Below are positions 1 to 8,646 of a stretch of DNA of 64,000 nt, in pieces. Position 1 is the first letter of the stretch. The number at the start of each line of letters is the position of its first letter. A program made the position numbers and the translations under genes. Origin of the DNA: Halomonas sp. M20 (GTDB lineage Bacteria > Pseudomonadota > Gammaproteobacteria > Pseudomonadales > Halomonadaceae); contig NZ_JACNMQ010000002.1 in assembly GCF_020622265.1 (NCBI RefSeq), positions 124,001-188,000 of the forward strand. The letters run 5' to 3'. The notes beneath the pieces were generated by a model. That model searched no databases. It was not told where the DNA came from and saw only the letters and a program-made list of their open reading frames with translations.

Positions 1-1263
1 GGACAAGCCAAGCTCGGAGCGGAAGATGTCATTGCGCAGCACGAAGCCCGCCATCAGTGCCATCCCCAGGCCGCCCAGGGGCATCATCCAGCGCGAGGTC
101 AGATAATCCAGCCAATCGAAGAAGTGCTTGCCTGCCAGGGTCCAGTCGGCGCCCACATTGAATGAAAGCATGGCCAGGGTGCTCACGATCCATAACAGGA
201 TGCCCGTGCCCCAGGAAGCCTTGATCCGGGAAATACCCTTGCTCTGGTTCAACCAGGCCACCGTCGCTTCGATCATCGAGATCGCCGAGGTCAGCGCCGC
301 CAGGGTCAGCATGACGAAGAAGGCAATCTCGAGCACTGTGCCAAGGGGCATCTGCTGAAAAGCCAAAGGTAGGCTCATGAAGATCAGTCCGGGGCCGCTG
401 TCCGGATCCATGCCGCTGGCAAAGATGATCGGAAATATCGCCAGACCTGCCATCAGCGCCACCAGAGTATCGAAAAGCGCGACACTGAAGGTGGTGCGGG
501 CAATCGACTTGTCATCAGGCAGGTAGGACCCATAGGTGAGGATCGCTCCGGAGGCCAGTGATAGGGTAAAGAAAGCCTGCCCCATGGCCGCCAGCAGCCC
601 TTCGCTGGAGAGTTTGCCGAGTTCGAACGCGAACAGGAAGTGCACCGCATCACCGAAACCGCCGGAGAACGCACCATAGGCGATCATGATCCCCAGGATG
701 AGGACCATGCCCGGCATCATCCAGCGCACGCTTTTCTCGATCCCCTCCTGCACGCCCTTGCCGACGATGAGCATCGTGGCCAAGGTTACCAGGGTGCTCC
801 AGAAACCCAGATTCCAGGGATTAGCGTTATTGGCGCCGAAGATCGCCGCCATTTCCTCGACGCTGGAGCCGGAAAGCCCGCCACTGACGGCCTTCCACAG
901 GTAGGAAACCGACCAGCCCGCCACCACCACATAAAAGGACAGAATCATGAAGCCGCACAGCATCGCCATCCAGCCGAACAGCGACCAGACACGGCTACGT
1001 CCCGATTCCTGGGCCAGGCGCCGAATCGCATCGATGGGGCTACCGCGTCCACGGCGTCCGAAACTGATTTCCGCCATCATGATGGGAATACCGATGGCCA
1101 GAATGCAGGCCAGGTAAACCAATACGAAGGCCCCACCACCATACTCCCCGGTCATGTAGGGGAATTTCCAGATATTGCCCAGTCCGACGGCGGACCCCGT
1201 CGCCGCGAGAATGAATCCCCAGCGACCAACCCACAACGTCTTGGGTTTTTCTCTTGCTGTCAT
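1..1263 (-). CDS. Sodium-dependent transporter, NSS/SNF family (3' end outside window)
   Basis: The minus-strand frame is open from an ATG at 1263 to the left edge (421 codons, no stop), so the C-terminus is missing. The N-terminus reads TLWVGRWGFILAAT followed by GSAVGLGNIWKFPY, the family hallmark of TM1 with its Na+-binding unwound segment. Further hydrophobic segments follow, with typical NSS motifs such as SFGRRGRGSP and GQAFFTLSLASGAIL. The family imports amino acids or related solutes with Na+ across the inner membrane; the substrate cannot be read from sequence. It is divergent from ktrA, with a 235-bp spacer. Confidence 0.9.
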   Translation of the reverse strand, partial: MTAREKPKTLWVGRWGFILAATGSAVGLGNIWKFPYMTGEYGGGAFVLVYLACILAIGIPIMMAEISFGRRGRGSPIDAIRRLAQESGRSRVWSLFGWMAMLCGFMILSFYVVVAGWSVSYLWKAVSGGLSGSSVEEMAAIFGANNANPWNLGFWSTLVTLATMLIVGKGVQEGIEKSVRWMMPGMVLILGIMIAYGAFSGGFGDAVHFLFAFELGKLSSEGLLAAMGQAFFTLSLASGAILTYGSYLPDDKSIARTTFSVALFDTLVALMAGLAIFPIIFASGMDPDSGPGLIFMSLPLAFQQMPLGTVLEIAFFVMLTLAALTSAISMIEATVAWLNQSKGISRIKASWGTGILLWIVSTLAMLSFNVGADWTLAGKHFFDWLDYLTSRWMMPLGGLGMALMAGFVLRNDIFRSELGLS

Positions 1264-1307
1264 GAAGCACCTGAATGGAGAGATCGTTGCGCTTTGCTAG
1301 CCATATA

Positions 1308-1325
1308 CCGTAACCCGCGTTACGG
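1308..1325. promoter_or_regulatory. Palindrome in the NSS transporter/ktrA divergent spacer
   Basis: CCGTAAC and GTTACGG form a perfect 7-bp inverted repeat around CCGC. It lies 45 bp upstream of the transporter start, between two divergent ion-linked transport units, so an operator or small transcript hairpin is possible. No regulator is identified. Confidence 0.35.
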
Positions 1326-1498
1326 CTGGAGGATTGTAGCCTTAATTCGCCGTGGATCGCGACCGCCCCGGCATGGCTCCCATGCATGCCCCCTCAACGG
1401 TCACAACACTCCGCCAACGGTGTGCCTTGTGCTAGGGTAGCCCCGGCAACGAGCCATTTGGTATGTCGTGGCGTTTTTGGCCACCAGGGAGAAAGATC

Positions 1499-2155
1499 AT
1501 GTCACGTCAGTTCGCTATTTTAGGATTGGGATATTTCGGCGTTACCGTCGCCCAGGAACTAATACGCCAGAATGATGACGTGCTGGGTATCGATCGCGAC
1601 CAGGACCGGGTCAATGCGCTTTCCAATCTGCTGACCCATGCGCTGGTCGCCGACGTATCCGATGAGCAGACGCTTTCCGAGCTGTCGTTGACGGATTACG
1701 ATGCGGTCATCATCGATGTCGATGACAACATCGAAGATAGCATGACCTGCACCTTGCTACTGCGAGAACTCGGCGTACGCGAAATCTGGGTCAAGGCGCA
1801 CTCGGATACCCATTATCGGCTACTTCGGCACCTTGGGGCGCGTCACGTCGTTTATCCGGAATATGATACCGGGGTGCGGGTGGCACAAAGCCTGCACTAT
1901 CATGCGCTGGTCGATTTCATTGACCTGGGCGATCATCAATTCGTGGTCGAACTTCAGACTACGGAGAACTTGTGCAACACCTGTGCCACGGTAGCCAAGC
2001 TCGAACTCGACGAGGACAAGCTATCCCTCATTGCCATCAAACGCGGTCGCGAGGTGTTGAAAGCACCGGACCCGGACACGCCTCTACAGGAAAAAGACAG
2101 CCTGATATTGATGGGCGATCTCGACGACTTGCGTAAGCTGGGCAACAAACTTTGA
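1499..2155 (+). CDS. ktrA: KtrA/TrkA-type potassium uptake regulatory subunit
   Basis: This 218-aa cytosolic RCK-type protein gates the K+ channel-like subunit encoded just downstream. The N-terminus FAILGLGYFGVTVAQEL is a Rossmann GxGxxG nucleotide-binding loop, followed by the acidic GIDRD at the second strand (ribose binding) and a C-terminal RCK_C-like part (about residues 135-218). An ATG at 1463 would add 12 residues, but AGGGAGAAAG lies just ahead of 1499 and the extension is not family-like, so 1499 is chosen. The gap to ktrB is 31 bp, consistent with one operon. KtrAB supports Na+-coupled K+ uptake during osmotic stress in other bacteria. Confidence 0.9.
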   Translation: MSRQFAILGLGYFGVTVAQELIRQNDDVLGIDRDQDRVNALSNLLTHALVADVSDEQTLSELSLTDYDAVIIDVDDNIEDSMTCTLLLRELGVREIWVKAHSDTHYRLLRHLGARHVVYPEYDTGVRVAQSLHYHALVDFIDLGDHQFVVELQTTENLCNTCATVAKLELDEDKLSLIAIKRGREVLKAPDPDTPLQEKDSLILMGDLDDLRKLGNKL

Positions 2156-2186
2156 TCATGTCTACTTCGCAAGGACGCTAATCAGG

Positions 2187-3551
2187 ATGAGGTTTCGCCG
2201 GCGCTTCTTCAAACCCTTGCGCTCAATGCCTCACGGCCGGGTCATTCAGCTCTCGCCTCCTGAGCTGCTGCTACTGGGCTTCGTGTTTCTCAGCCTTCTT
2301 GGCACCCTGATACTGATGTTACCGATCTCGGCCCACTCCCCGTTGAGTTGGAACGAAGCGCTGTTTACCGCCACGTCCGCTGTCACGGTAACCGGCCTTA
2401 CCGTTATCAGCACCTCGGAACTGACTTTGTTCGGGCAAGTCATGTTGCTGTGCATGTTTCAGCTGGGCGGCCTCGGTTTCATGACGTTCACTGCCATGAC
2501 CCTGATGATCATGGGCATGCGCATTCCTCTTCATCATCAAAACCTGGTCCGCGAGAACTTCAATCACACCTCGTTTCGCGATCTGACTCAGCTTGTGCGT
2601 ACCGTCGTCACCTTCACACTGCTGGCCCAAGGCGTTGGCATGGTGCTTTTGGCCAGCGCCTGGATACCCGAGCATGGGCTTTGGTGGGGGTTGTGGCTGA
2701 GCCTTTTCCATGCAATTTCGGGTTTCAACGGCGCAGGCTTCACCTTGTGGACCGACGGCCTCATCACCCAAGTGGCGGACCCGATGGTCAATGCCGCCGT
2801 CATCATGCTGATTGTCGCTGGTGGACTGGGGTTCGTGGTGGTGGCCGAAGTACGAGACAGTTTTAGAGGACACAAACTGTCGTTGCACTCGCGCATCATG
2901 CTGCATGCCACTTTCTGGCTGATCCTGGTATCCACGGTCGCCATTCTACTGCTGGAGTGGAGCAACCAGGCGACCCTCGGCGGACTCGACGGATTCGGCG
3001 TGCGCCTGCAGGCCGCACTTTTTCAGGCCGTTACTCCGCGCTCTGCGGGCCTTAACACCCTCGATACCGCCGCCCTGCGTGAGCCGACCACCTTGCTGAC
3101 CATACTGCTGATGTTCATTGGTGCAGGGCCCGGATCCGCAGCAAGCGGCATCAAGATCACCACCTTCGTCGTACTCATCCTAGTCGCTCGCTCCTTCGTA
3201 CGGGGCAGCCCGCAGCCGACGGCCTTTGGCCGTGCAATCCCCGACAGCACCGTGTTCAAGGCAATCGCCGTGGCGTTGGGGGTGTTGCTGCTTATCTTCA
3301 CCTGTCTTTTCATCCTGACCATAAGCGAACCCGGCAAGGATTTTCTCGACCTGACATTCGAGGCAGTTTCCGCCTCCGGCGCTGTCGGGCTTTCACGAGG
3401 CATTACCGATGAGCTCTCGCTTCCCGGTCAGCTTACGGTGATCGTGGCCATGCTACTTGGGCGAGCGGGGCCAATTTCGCTTGGCTATTTTCTTGCCATA
3501 AGACGCCCCCAGGGAGTGAAGTATGCCGAAGGACAGGTACATATCGGCTAG
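2187..3551 (+). CDS. ktrB: KtrB/TrkH-family potassium transporter membrane subunit
   Basis: The 454-aa polytopic protein has the four repeated M1-P-M2 units of the Trk/Ktr/HKT superfamily. Selectivity-filter-like loops include TSAVTVTGLTVIS (first repeat), ISGFNGAGFTLW (second), VTPRSAGLNTLD (third) and VSASGAVGLSRG (fourth). The third membrane unit contains GAGPGSAASGIKITTF, typical of the D3 intramembrane loop. The length fits KtrB (about 450 aa) better than TrkH (about 480). AAGGA lies 11 bp upstream of the start. It presumably moves K+ with Na+ together with KtrA. It converges on argO with only 22 bp between stops. Confidence 0.92.
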   Translation: MRFRRRFFKPLRSMPHGRVIQLSPPELLLLGFVFLSLLGTLILMLPISAHSPLSWNEALFTATSAVTVTGLTVISTSELTLFGQVMLLCMFQLGGLGFMTFTAMTLMIMGMRIPLHHQNLVRENFNHTSFRDLTQLVRTVVTFTLLAQGVGMVLLASAWIPEHGLWWGLWLSLFHAISGFNGAGFTLWTDGLITQVADPMVNAAVIMLIVAGGLGFVVVAEVRDSFRGHKLSLHSRIMLHATFWLILVSTVAILLLEWSNQATLGGLDGFGVRLQAALFQAVTPRSAGLNTLDTAALREPTTLLTILLMFIGAGPGSAASGIKITTFVVLILVARSFVRGSPQPTAFGRAIPDSTVFKAIAVALGVLLLIFTCLFILTISEPGKDFLDLTFEAVSASGAVGLSRGITDELSLPGQLTVIVAMLLGRAGPISLGYFLAIRRPQGVKYAEGQVHIG

Positions 3552-3573
3552 GCGACCAGAGCACTTCGCTCCG

Positions 3574-4176
3574 CTACTCGATGCCTGCCAGTAAACCGAT
3601 TGCTACAGCGGTCAATATCACCGCGATGAATCCATCGATGACCCGCCACACAATGGGACTCTCTAGCCTCGGCGCAAGCCAGCTGGCAGCAGCCACCAAG
3701 CCGAAGAACCAGCCGAAGGACGCGACAGCCGCCCCGAAATAAAATCCCAAGGGGCTGGCCTGGGCCGCGCCAATCGCCCCGAGCATGATCAGAGTATCCA
3801 GATAGACCTGGGGGTTGAGCAGTGTTACCGCCAGGGTTGCCAGGATCACCCGACGGCGGGAGCTTCGCAGCGCAACTCCTGCTATCAAGCCATCAGAGCA
3901 ATAGACCCGCCGCAGCGCCAACCAGGCCTGCCACAACAAGAAAGCGGCTCCTCCCAGACGCGCCACCAGCATCAACCCTTCCTGACTGGCGATCAGCCGC
4001 CCCAATCCCAGCACGCCCAACCCGATCAGCAACCAGTCGCACAGCGCGCAAATTATCGCCACGACCCAGGGATGCTCCCGCCGCAGCCCCTGGCCCAGCA
4101 CAAAGGCATTCTGAGCACCGATGGCAATGATCAAGCCGGCGCCAGTTACTAGTCCATGCAGCGCGGAAATCAGCAT
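3574..4176 (-). CDS. argO: ArgO/LysE-family amino acid exporter
   Basis: The 200-aa protein has about six membrane segments. The N-terminal GAGLIIAIGAQNAFVLGQG is the LysE family signature (GPQN/GAQNAF), and LNPQVYLDTLIMLG the second conserved block. ArgO exports arginine, and in some species lysine, from the cytosol. Next to it, in divergent orientation, is an ArgP-type LysR regulator. This arrangement is well known and makes the ArgO assignment stronger than LysE-family membership alone. Expression is probably ArgP-activated from the 101-bp shared spacer. Confidence 0.88.
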   Translation of the reverse strand: MLISALHGLVTGAGLIIAIGAQNAFVLGQGLRREHPWVVAIICALCDWLLIGLGVLGLGRLIASQEGLMLVARLGGAAFLLWQAWLALRRVYCSDGLIAGVALRSSRRRVILATLAVTLLNPQVYLDTLIMLGAIGAAQASPLGFYFGAAVASFGWFFGLVAAASWLAPRLESPIVWRVIDGFIAVILTAVAIGLLAGIE

Positions 4177-4240
4177 ACGTCTCTCGCAGGTCAGGGGTGA
4201 TTATGATATGCGAACAGGATAAAGTCGGGCCTTGAATAAA

Positions 4241-4254
4241 TTAAATTAATTTAA
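4241..4254. promoter_or_regulatory. AT-rich 14-bp palindrome in the argO-argP spacer
   Basis: TTAAATTAATTTAA is a perfect palindrome 23 bp upstream of the argP start and 64 bp upstream of argO. LysR-type regulators commonly bind AT-rich dyads in such divergent spacers. ArgP binding is inferred, not shown. Confidence 0.45.
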
Positions 4255-4277
4255 ACGCCGGGTGATTAGCTAAACTG

Positions 4278-5174
4278 ATGCTCGATTACAAACTTCTCCA
4301 AGCCTTGGCAGCAGTGGTGGGTCAGTCGGGATTCGAGCGCGGCGCGCGACACTTGGGGCTCACTCAGTCGGCAGTCTCTCAACGCATCAAGCTGCTCGAG
4401 GCGCGTCTCGGCCAGCCGGTACTGGTGCGAGCCCCTAAGCTGGCCCCCACCCCACTTGGCCAACGCCTTCTCAACCATGTTCAGCAGGTGTCGCTACTCG
4501 AGCATGATCTGCTCGAACAAATTCCTGCTCTAGGCGAGCGGGAGCAGCGTCTTCGTCTGGCAATCAATGCGGATAGTCTGGCGACCTGGTGGGCACCGGT
4601 GACCGGTGAGTTCTGTCGGCAGCAAGGGTTATTGCTGGATCTGATCGTCGAGGATCAGGACGTGGCGCTCAAACGCATGCGCGACGGCGAAGTGGCAGGT
4701 TGCATCTGTGCCACACCGCAACCGGTCCAGGGGGCACGCTCTCAACCATTGGGCAACATGCGCTACCGGGCGTTGGCTAGCCCCGATTATATAGCACGCC
4801 ATTTTCCCGAGGGAGTGAGTCTTGAAGCCTTGAGGCGGGCACCGGCCATCGTCTTTGGCCCGGACGACCAATTGCAGCACCGTTATCTAGCCTTGCACGG
4901 CTATCGAGAACCGTTTCCGCATCATCTGTGTCCCTCCTCGGAAGGGTTCCTGCATCTCGCCTGCGCCGGCATGGGCTATGGTCTGATTCCCGAACAGCAG
5001 GTAACCCGAGAGCTCGATGAGGGCTTGCTGATCGATCTCGATACCGAATGTTTTATAGACGTACCGCTCTACTGGCATTACTGGCGTCAAGGTGGCAGAA
5101 CACTAGCGGCTATCACCGATCAACTTGTGAACACCTGCTCGCGGTGGCTACCCCCCATCACGGAATCCACTTAG
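4278..5174 (+). CDS. argP: ArgP/IciA-type LysR transcriptional regulator
   Basis: The 298-aa LysR protein starts with a winged-helix domain: LQALAAVVGQSGFERGARHL, then LTQSAVSQRIKLLEARLGQP, the recognition helix region typical of ArgP. The effector-binding domain follows from about residue 90. In characterised bacteria ArgP senses arginine and lysine and activates argO; the adjacent divergent argO supports that role here. The TAG stop (5172-5174) coincides with the first three bases of a 145-bp repeat element, so the element appears to have inserted exactly at, or created, the end of the gene. Confidence 0.9.
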   Translation: MLDYKLLQALAAVVGQSGFERGARHLGLTQSAVSQRIKLLEARLGQPVLVRAPKLAPTPLGQRLLNHVQQVSLLEHDLLEQIPALGEREQRLRLAINADSLATWWAPVTGEFCRQQGLLLDLIVEDQDVALKRMRDGEVAGCICATPQPVQGARSQPLGNMRYRALASPDYIARHFPEGVSLEALRRAPAIVFGPDDQLQHRYLALHGYREPFPHHLCPSSEGFLHLACAGMGYGLIPEQQVTRELDEGLLIDLDTECFIDVPLYWHYWRQGGRTLAAITDQLVNTCSRWLPPITEST

Positions 5175-5316
5175 GCTATGTCTGAAAAGTGCCTGCGCTC
5201 GCTCATACAGCGTTGAAAATCGACTCAAAGTACTCATTTACACCGGGTAAACTCCGTCTTTTCGTCGATTTTTGCCTTGTCTGGCCATCGCTCGTCGACT
5301 TTTCAGACACAGCCTA
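5172..5316. repeat. 145-bp MITE-like element, copy 1
   Basis: The terminal repeat TAGGCTATGTCTGAAAAGT is matched at the other end by the reverse complement of TAGGCTGTGTCTGAAAAGT (18 of 19). The interior contains a second imperfect dyad (AATCGACTCAAAG... against ...TTTTCGTCGATT), so the whole element could fold into a long hairpin. A second copy of identical length lies at 59310-59454 with few differences. It has no coding capacity. It resembles a non-autonomous miniature transposable element, possibly doubling as a transcription barrier after argP. Confidence 0.8.
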
Positions 5317-5480
5317 GAGGGCACACCTTCAAATTCTGAGCTAACCTGACCCTGATGCAACATCATCAAACCATTGGATTGATGAATTAATATCAAGCGC
5401 AATGATGTTGTGGAGAGGCAAGGAAGCCTTGTCCCGAGTCCCGTATCTGACTAAATACGCACTTTGATCCGGAGTTCGGC
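5317..5480 (+). promoter_or_regulatory. Leader region of cfa with spaced inverted repeat
   Basis: The stretch between the repeat element and cfa holds CAACATCAT (5358-5366) and its complement ATGATGTTG (5402-5410), 35 bp apart. This could be an operator pair or a leader hairpin. The A/T-rich middle (GATGAATTAATATCAA) may hold a promoter, but no convincing -35/-10 pair is evident. Confidence 0.3.
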
Positions 5481-6632
5481 ATGACCAGTGATAATCGAAT
5501 TGCTCCCGTCGCCCTGCCCGACACGCGAACACGCCGTATCGTCGAGAACCTGCTCGAAGGATCCGGCATTGCACTCAACGGCGACAACCCTTGGGACATC
5601 CAGGTACACCACCCGGATTTCTTTTCTCGCGTACTACGCCAGGGCAGTCTGGGCTTTGGCGAAGCCTATATGGATGGCTGGTGGGAATGCGAGCGTATCG
5701 ACGAGATGGCCTATCGGTTGTTGCGTCACGGTCTAGGCAAACGCAACCACAAGCCGACCGAGAAGCTGATGTACCGGTTGCATAGCGGCTTCATCAATAT
5801 GCAGAGCAAGGCGCGCGCCTATATCGTCGGTGAAACCCACTACGATCTCGGCAACGATCTGTTCCAGCGTATGCTCGACTCGACCATGTGCTACTCCTGC
5901 GGCTACTGGAAAGAGGCCGACAACCTGCACGACGCTCAGGTCGCCAAGCTCGATCTAGCTGCTCGCAAGCTCAAGATCGAACCCGGCATGAAGGTGCTGG
6001 ACATTGGCTGCGGCTGGGGTAGTTTCGCCGAACACGCCGCGCGCCATTACGGTGCCGAGGTCACTGGTATCACCATTTCCAAAGAGCAGGCCGCCCTGGG
6101 CCGGGAGCGCTGCGCGGGGCTGCCAGTGGAGATCCTGCTGGAGGACTACCGCGACCTGGTCGGCCGTTTCGACCGCATCGTCTCGATCGGCATGTTCGAG
6201 CACGTGGGCCATCGCAACTACGTCACCTACTTCGACACCGTGGCGCGGCTGCTCGAACAAGATGGGTTGTTCGTGCTGCACACCATCGGCTCCAACAGCT
6301 CCGAGATCAGCATCGACCCCTGGATCAACAAGTACATCTTCCCCAACGGTATCCTGCCTTCCGCGGTGCATATCGCCCAGGCCAGCGAAGAGCGCCTGCT
6401 GATGGAGGACTGGCAGAACTTCGGCGCCGATTACGATCGCACGCTGATGGCCTGGCTGGCCAATTTCGATGCCCATTGGCACGAGATCGCCGACAATTAC
6501 AATGAACAGACGCGTCGCATGTTCCGCTACTATCTGAGCATGTGCGCCGGCTCGTTCCGCGCCCGGGACATCCAGCTGTGGCAGACGGTCTTCTCCAAGC
6601 GATGGCCCGGGCGTTACGACGCGCCGCGCTAA
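5481..6632 (+). CDS. cfa: Cyclopropane-fatty-acyl-phospholipid synthase
   Basis: The 383-aa protein matches the usual Cfa length (E. coli about 382). Its N-terminal lipid-binding part contains GFGEAYMDGWWECE. The SAM-methyltransferase part begins near residue 130 with YDLGNDLFQRMLDSTMCYSC, which includes the conserved active-site region Cys, then motif I VLDIGCGWGSFAEHAA and the GMFEHVGHRNY block. Cfa transfers a methylene group from S-adenosylmethionine to cis double bonds of membrane phospholipid acyl chains at the inner membrane, usually at stationary phase or under salt or acid stress. It is followed by the convergent phosphodiesterase gene after 39 bp. Confidence 0.95.
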   Translation: MTSDNRIAPVALPDTRTRRIVENLLEGSGIALNGDNPWDIQVHHPDFFSRVLRQGSLGFGEAYMDGWWECERIDEMAYRLLRHGLGKRNHKPTEKLMYRLHSGFINMQSKARAYIVGETHYDLGNDLFQRMLDSTMCYSCGYWKEADNLHDAQVAKLDLAARKLKIEPGMKVLDIGCGWGSFAEHAARHYGAEVTGITISKEQAALGRERCAGLPVEILLEDYRDLVGRFDRIVSIGMFEHVGHRNYVTYFDTVARLLEQDGLFVLHTIGSNSSEISIDPWINKYIFPNGILPSAVHIAQASEERLLMEDWQNFGADYDRTLMAWLANFDAHWHEIADNYNEQTRRMFRYYLSMCAGSFRARDIQLWQTVFSKRWPGRYDAPR

Positions 6633-6671
6633 TCAGCTGTGCCCGCCCCGGGGCTTTCACACATAGAGCTG

Positions 6672-8015
6672 TCACACCTCGGGCTGCTTCTCTTGCACCT
6701 TGCCACAGCCATTGGCCTTGAGGAACAGTTCACGCCCCTCGGCACCGATGCGGGGCTGGTCAGTGAAGAAGCCATTCACGCCGAGACCAAGCAGCTGGAT
6801 CACCTCGCCAGTGAGGGTCTGCGGTATGCCGTTCGGGTGCAGGGTCAGGAATTCTTCCTCGGCGCGCAGCGTATAGGGATGAACGAGCAAGCCCGCCTCG
6901 ATGGCCTGGGCCAGGAAGTCATGCACCTCGCCGGTCAAGCGTGTAGCGATCTCAGCCTTGCCATCGCCATCGGTATCGACGGGCTCGTCGAGCGTCTCGC
7001 GCAGCAGGAAGCTGTTCTTCCAGGGGCCGATGCCCTCGGCGTAGTGCTTGGCGATGTAGTCCAGCACGGCTTTCGAGATCAGATCGCCATAATCGGTCTC
7101 GGCGGTAATACCCGAACCGTCATCGACGAGGCTGGCAAGCTCGCCATAAATGGCCTTCACATCGCCGTTTTCCGCGTTGTAGATCATGTCGTAGGGCGCC
7201 GAAAAGTTGCTTTCGGGTGGCTGATAGGCGTTGGTGATATCACCCAAGAGCTGCACCAGCGGCAGGTCGACATCGAAGCTCGGCATGATCTCGTTATGCA
7301 GCTCAATCAGGTTCTCGACCTCGAAGGACTGAATGAACACCCGCTCGGGGTCGGTGAAATTCTGGTCGATCAAGGTTTCGATAAGCATCTTACCGAGGGA
7401 CATATCGATGGGGTCGCCATCGAGAAACTCTCCCTCCTTGGCAAAATAGGTCGGGTGCTTGGTTTCGGGGTAGATGCCAACCCGGCGCCCCGTGCGTTTT
7501 TCCAGGTCGCGCACCAGGGCGATGACCTCCTCGAGGGTCGGGACCTCGAACTTACCGTCAAACTTCGTATTGTCCGGGCGTGTTTCGGGGATGCGCTCTA
7601 CGGCGCGTAACGTTTTGATCTCTTCGAGGGTGAAATCCTCGCTGAACCAGCCGGTCGTGGGAATGCCGTCGATCACCTTGGTCGTCTTGCGGTCGGCGAA
7701 CTCGACACGCTCCGTCACGTCCGTGGTGCCGCTCAACTCGTTCTCGTGGCGCAGGATGAGTACCCCATCCTTGGTTGCCACCAGATCCGGCTCGATGAAA
7801 TCCGCCCCCTGCTTGACAGCGAGCTCGTAGGCCTCGAGGGTATGCTCCGGACGAAACCCACTGGCCCCGCGATGCCCGATGACGATGGGCCGATCGGCAG
7901 CGGCGAGACAAGTCTCCTCACGCTTGTGATCGTCGGCAAACACGGACGTAACGCTCAGTATCAGCGCGGGAATCAGCCCGCAGGAAAGGCTTGCTATCGC
8001 ATTCGTGCGCTGCAT
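6672..8015 (-). CDS. glpQ: Periplasmic glycerophosphodiester phosphodiesterase (GlpQ type)
   Basis: The 447-aa precursor has a signal peptide (about residues 1-27, hydrophobic GLIPALILSVTSVFA then DD). The GDPD domain begins with PIVIGHRGASGFRPEHT (catalytic HRG near residue 48), continues with FIEPDLVATKDGVLILRHE (metal-binding E/D and second His) and ends with VNGFFTDQPRIG. The enzyme hydrolyses glycerophosphodiesters such as glycerophosphocholine to glycerol 3-phosphate and an alcohol in the periplasm, feeding phosphate and glycerol use. It is longer than E. coli GlpQ (about 358 aa) because of acidic insertions in the barrel. Transcribed alone, divergent from phhB. Confidence 0.92.
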   Translation of the reverse strand: MQRTNAIASLSCGLIPALILSVTSVFADDHKREETCLAAADRPIVIGHRGASGFRPEHTLEAYELAVKQGADFIEPDLVATKDGVLILRHENELSGTTDVTERVEFADRKTTKVIDGIPTTGWFSEDFTLEEIKTLRAVERIPETRPDNTKFDGKFEVPTLEEVIALVRDLEKRTGRRVGIYPETKHPTYFAKEGEFLDGDPIDMSLGKMLIETLIDQNFTDPERVFIQSFEVENLIELHNEIMPSFDVDLPLVQLLGDITNAYQPPESNFSAPYDMIYNAENGDVKAIYGELASLVDDGSGITAETDYGDLISKAVLDYIAKHYAEGIGPWKNSFLLRETLDEPVDTDGDGKAEIATRLTGEVHDFLAQAIEAGLLVHPYTLRAEEEFLTLHPNGIPQTLTGEVIQLLGLGVNGFFTDQPRIGAEGRELFLKANGCGKVQEKQPEV

Positions 8016-8103
8016 GACGGTATTCTCCCGTTACTCGTTGCCGACGCTTACTTCATTACCAACGTCATAGCGTTTGCGTTTGTTGGCTATCAATGATGGC
8101 AAC

Positions 8104-8124
8104 CCCGAGAACGACCTTCTCGGG
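8104..8124. other. Perfect hairpin in the glpQ-phhB divergent spacer
   Basis: CCCGAGAA (8104-8111) pairs with TTCTCGGG (8117-8124) around a 5-base loop. It lies 89 bp upstream of glpQ and 166 bp upstream of phhB, with no T-run on either side, so it is not a typical terminator. Operator or leader hairpin are possible. Confidence 0.4.
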
Positions 8125-8289
8125 CAGCCACCGGCTCCCTAGCAAGAAGGATAGTCGGCAACTTGTGACAATACGATGTCATTGCGTATCGGCAATCGGC
8201 GCTCTACTACGAGAGCGAAATGCTGCCTACACTGTATGAACGGGTAGATAACGACATCCCCGATGCCACTAACCAAGCGGGGGCATTCC

Positions 8290-8646
8290 ATGAGCCAACT
8301 TTCCAAGCAATCCTGCGAAGCCTGTCGCCGCGATGCCCCCAAGGCCACTCAGGAGCAAATCGAGGCCTTCCGGCATGACATCCCCGAGTGGCAGTTGCTT
8401 GAGCGGAATGGCATCATGCAACTGGAGCGTGTGTTCACGTTTCGCAACTTCAAGCAGGCCCTCGCCTTCACCAATCGGGTGGGTGACATCGCCGAGGAAG
8501 CCGGCCATCATCCGGCGCTGCTCACCGAATGGGGCAAGGTCACCGTGACTTGGTGGTCTCATGCCATTAAGGGCTTGCACAAGAACGATTTCATTCTGGC
8601 CGCTAGAACCGACGAGGTAGCAGAGTCCAATGTTCGAGCAGATTGA
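8290..8646 (+). CDS. phhB: Pterin-4a-carbinolamine dehydratase
   Basis: The 118-aa protein carries the family signature [20 protein letters not shown] followed by WSH (the HHP and W of the active site). The start at 8290 is preferred over an ATG at 8263, because GCGGGGGC sits at the right distance before 8290 and homologues begin with a similar short SCEACR segment. The enzyme dehydrates 4a-hydroxytetrahydropterin during tetrahydrobiopterin recycling after phenylalanine hydroxylation. The next gene, an aromatic/aspartate aminotransferase, overlaps by 17 bp, giving a phhB-phhC arrangement; phhA is not adjacent. Confidence 0.92.
   Translation: MSQLSKQSCEACRRDAPKATQEQIEAFRHDIPEWQLLERNGIMQLERVFTFRNFKQALAFTNRVGDIAEEAGHHPALLTEWGKVTVTWWSHAIKGLHKNDFILAARTDEVAESNVRAD

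Noticed and set aside
640-1440. Plus-strand 266-codon frame over the NSS transporter
   Set aside because: It is the antisense shadow of a clear transporter gene; the translation is rich in His, Arg and Pro with no family features.
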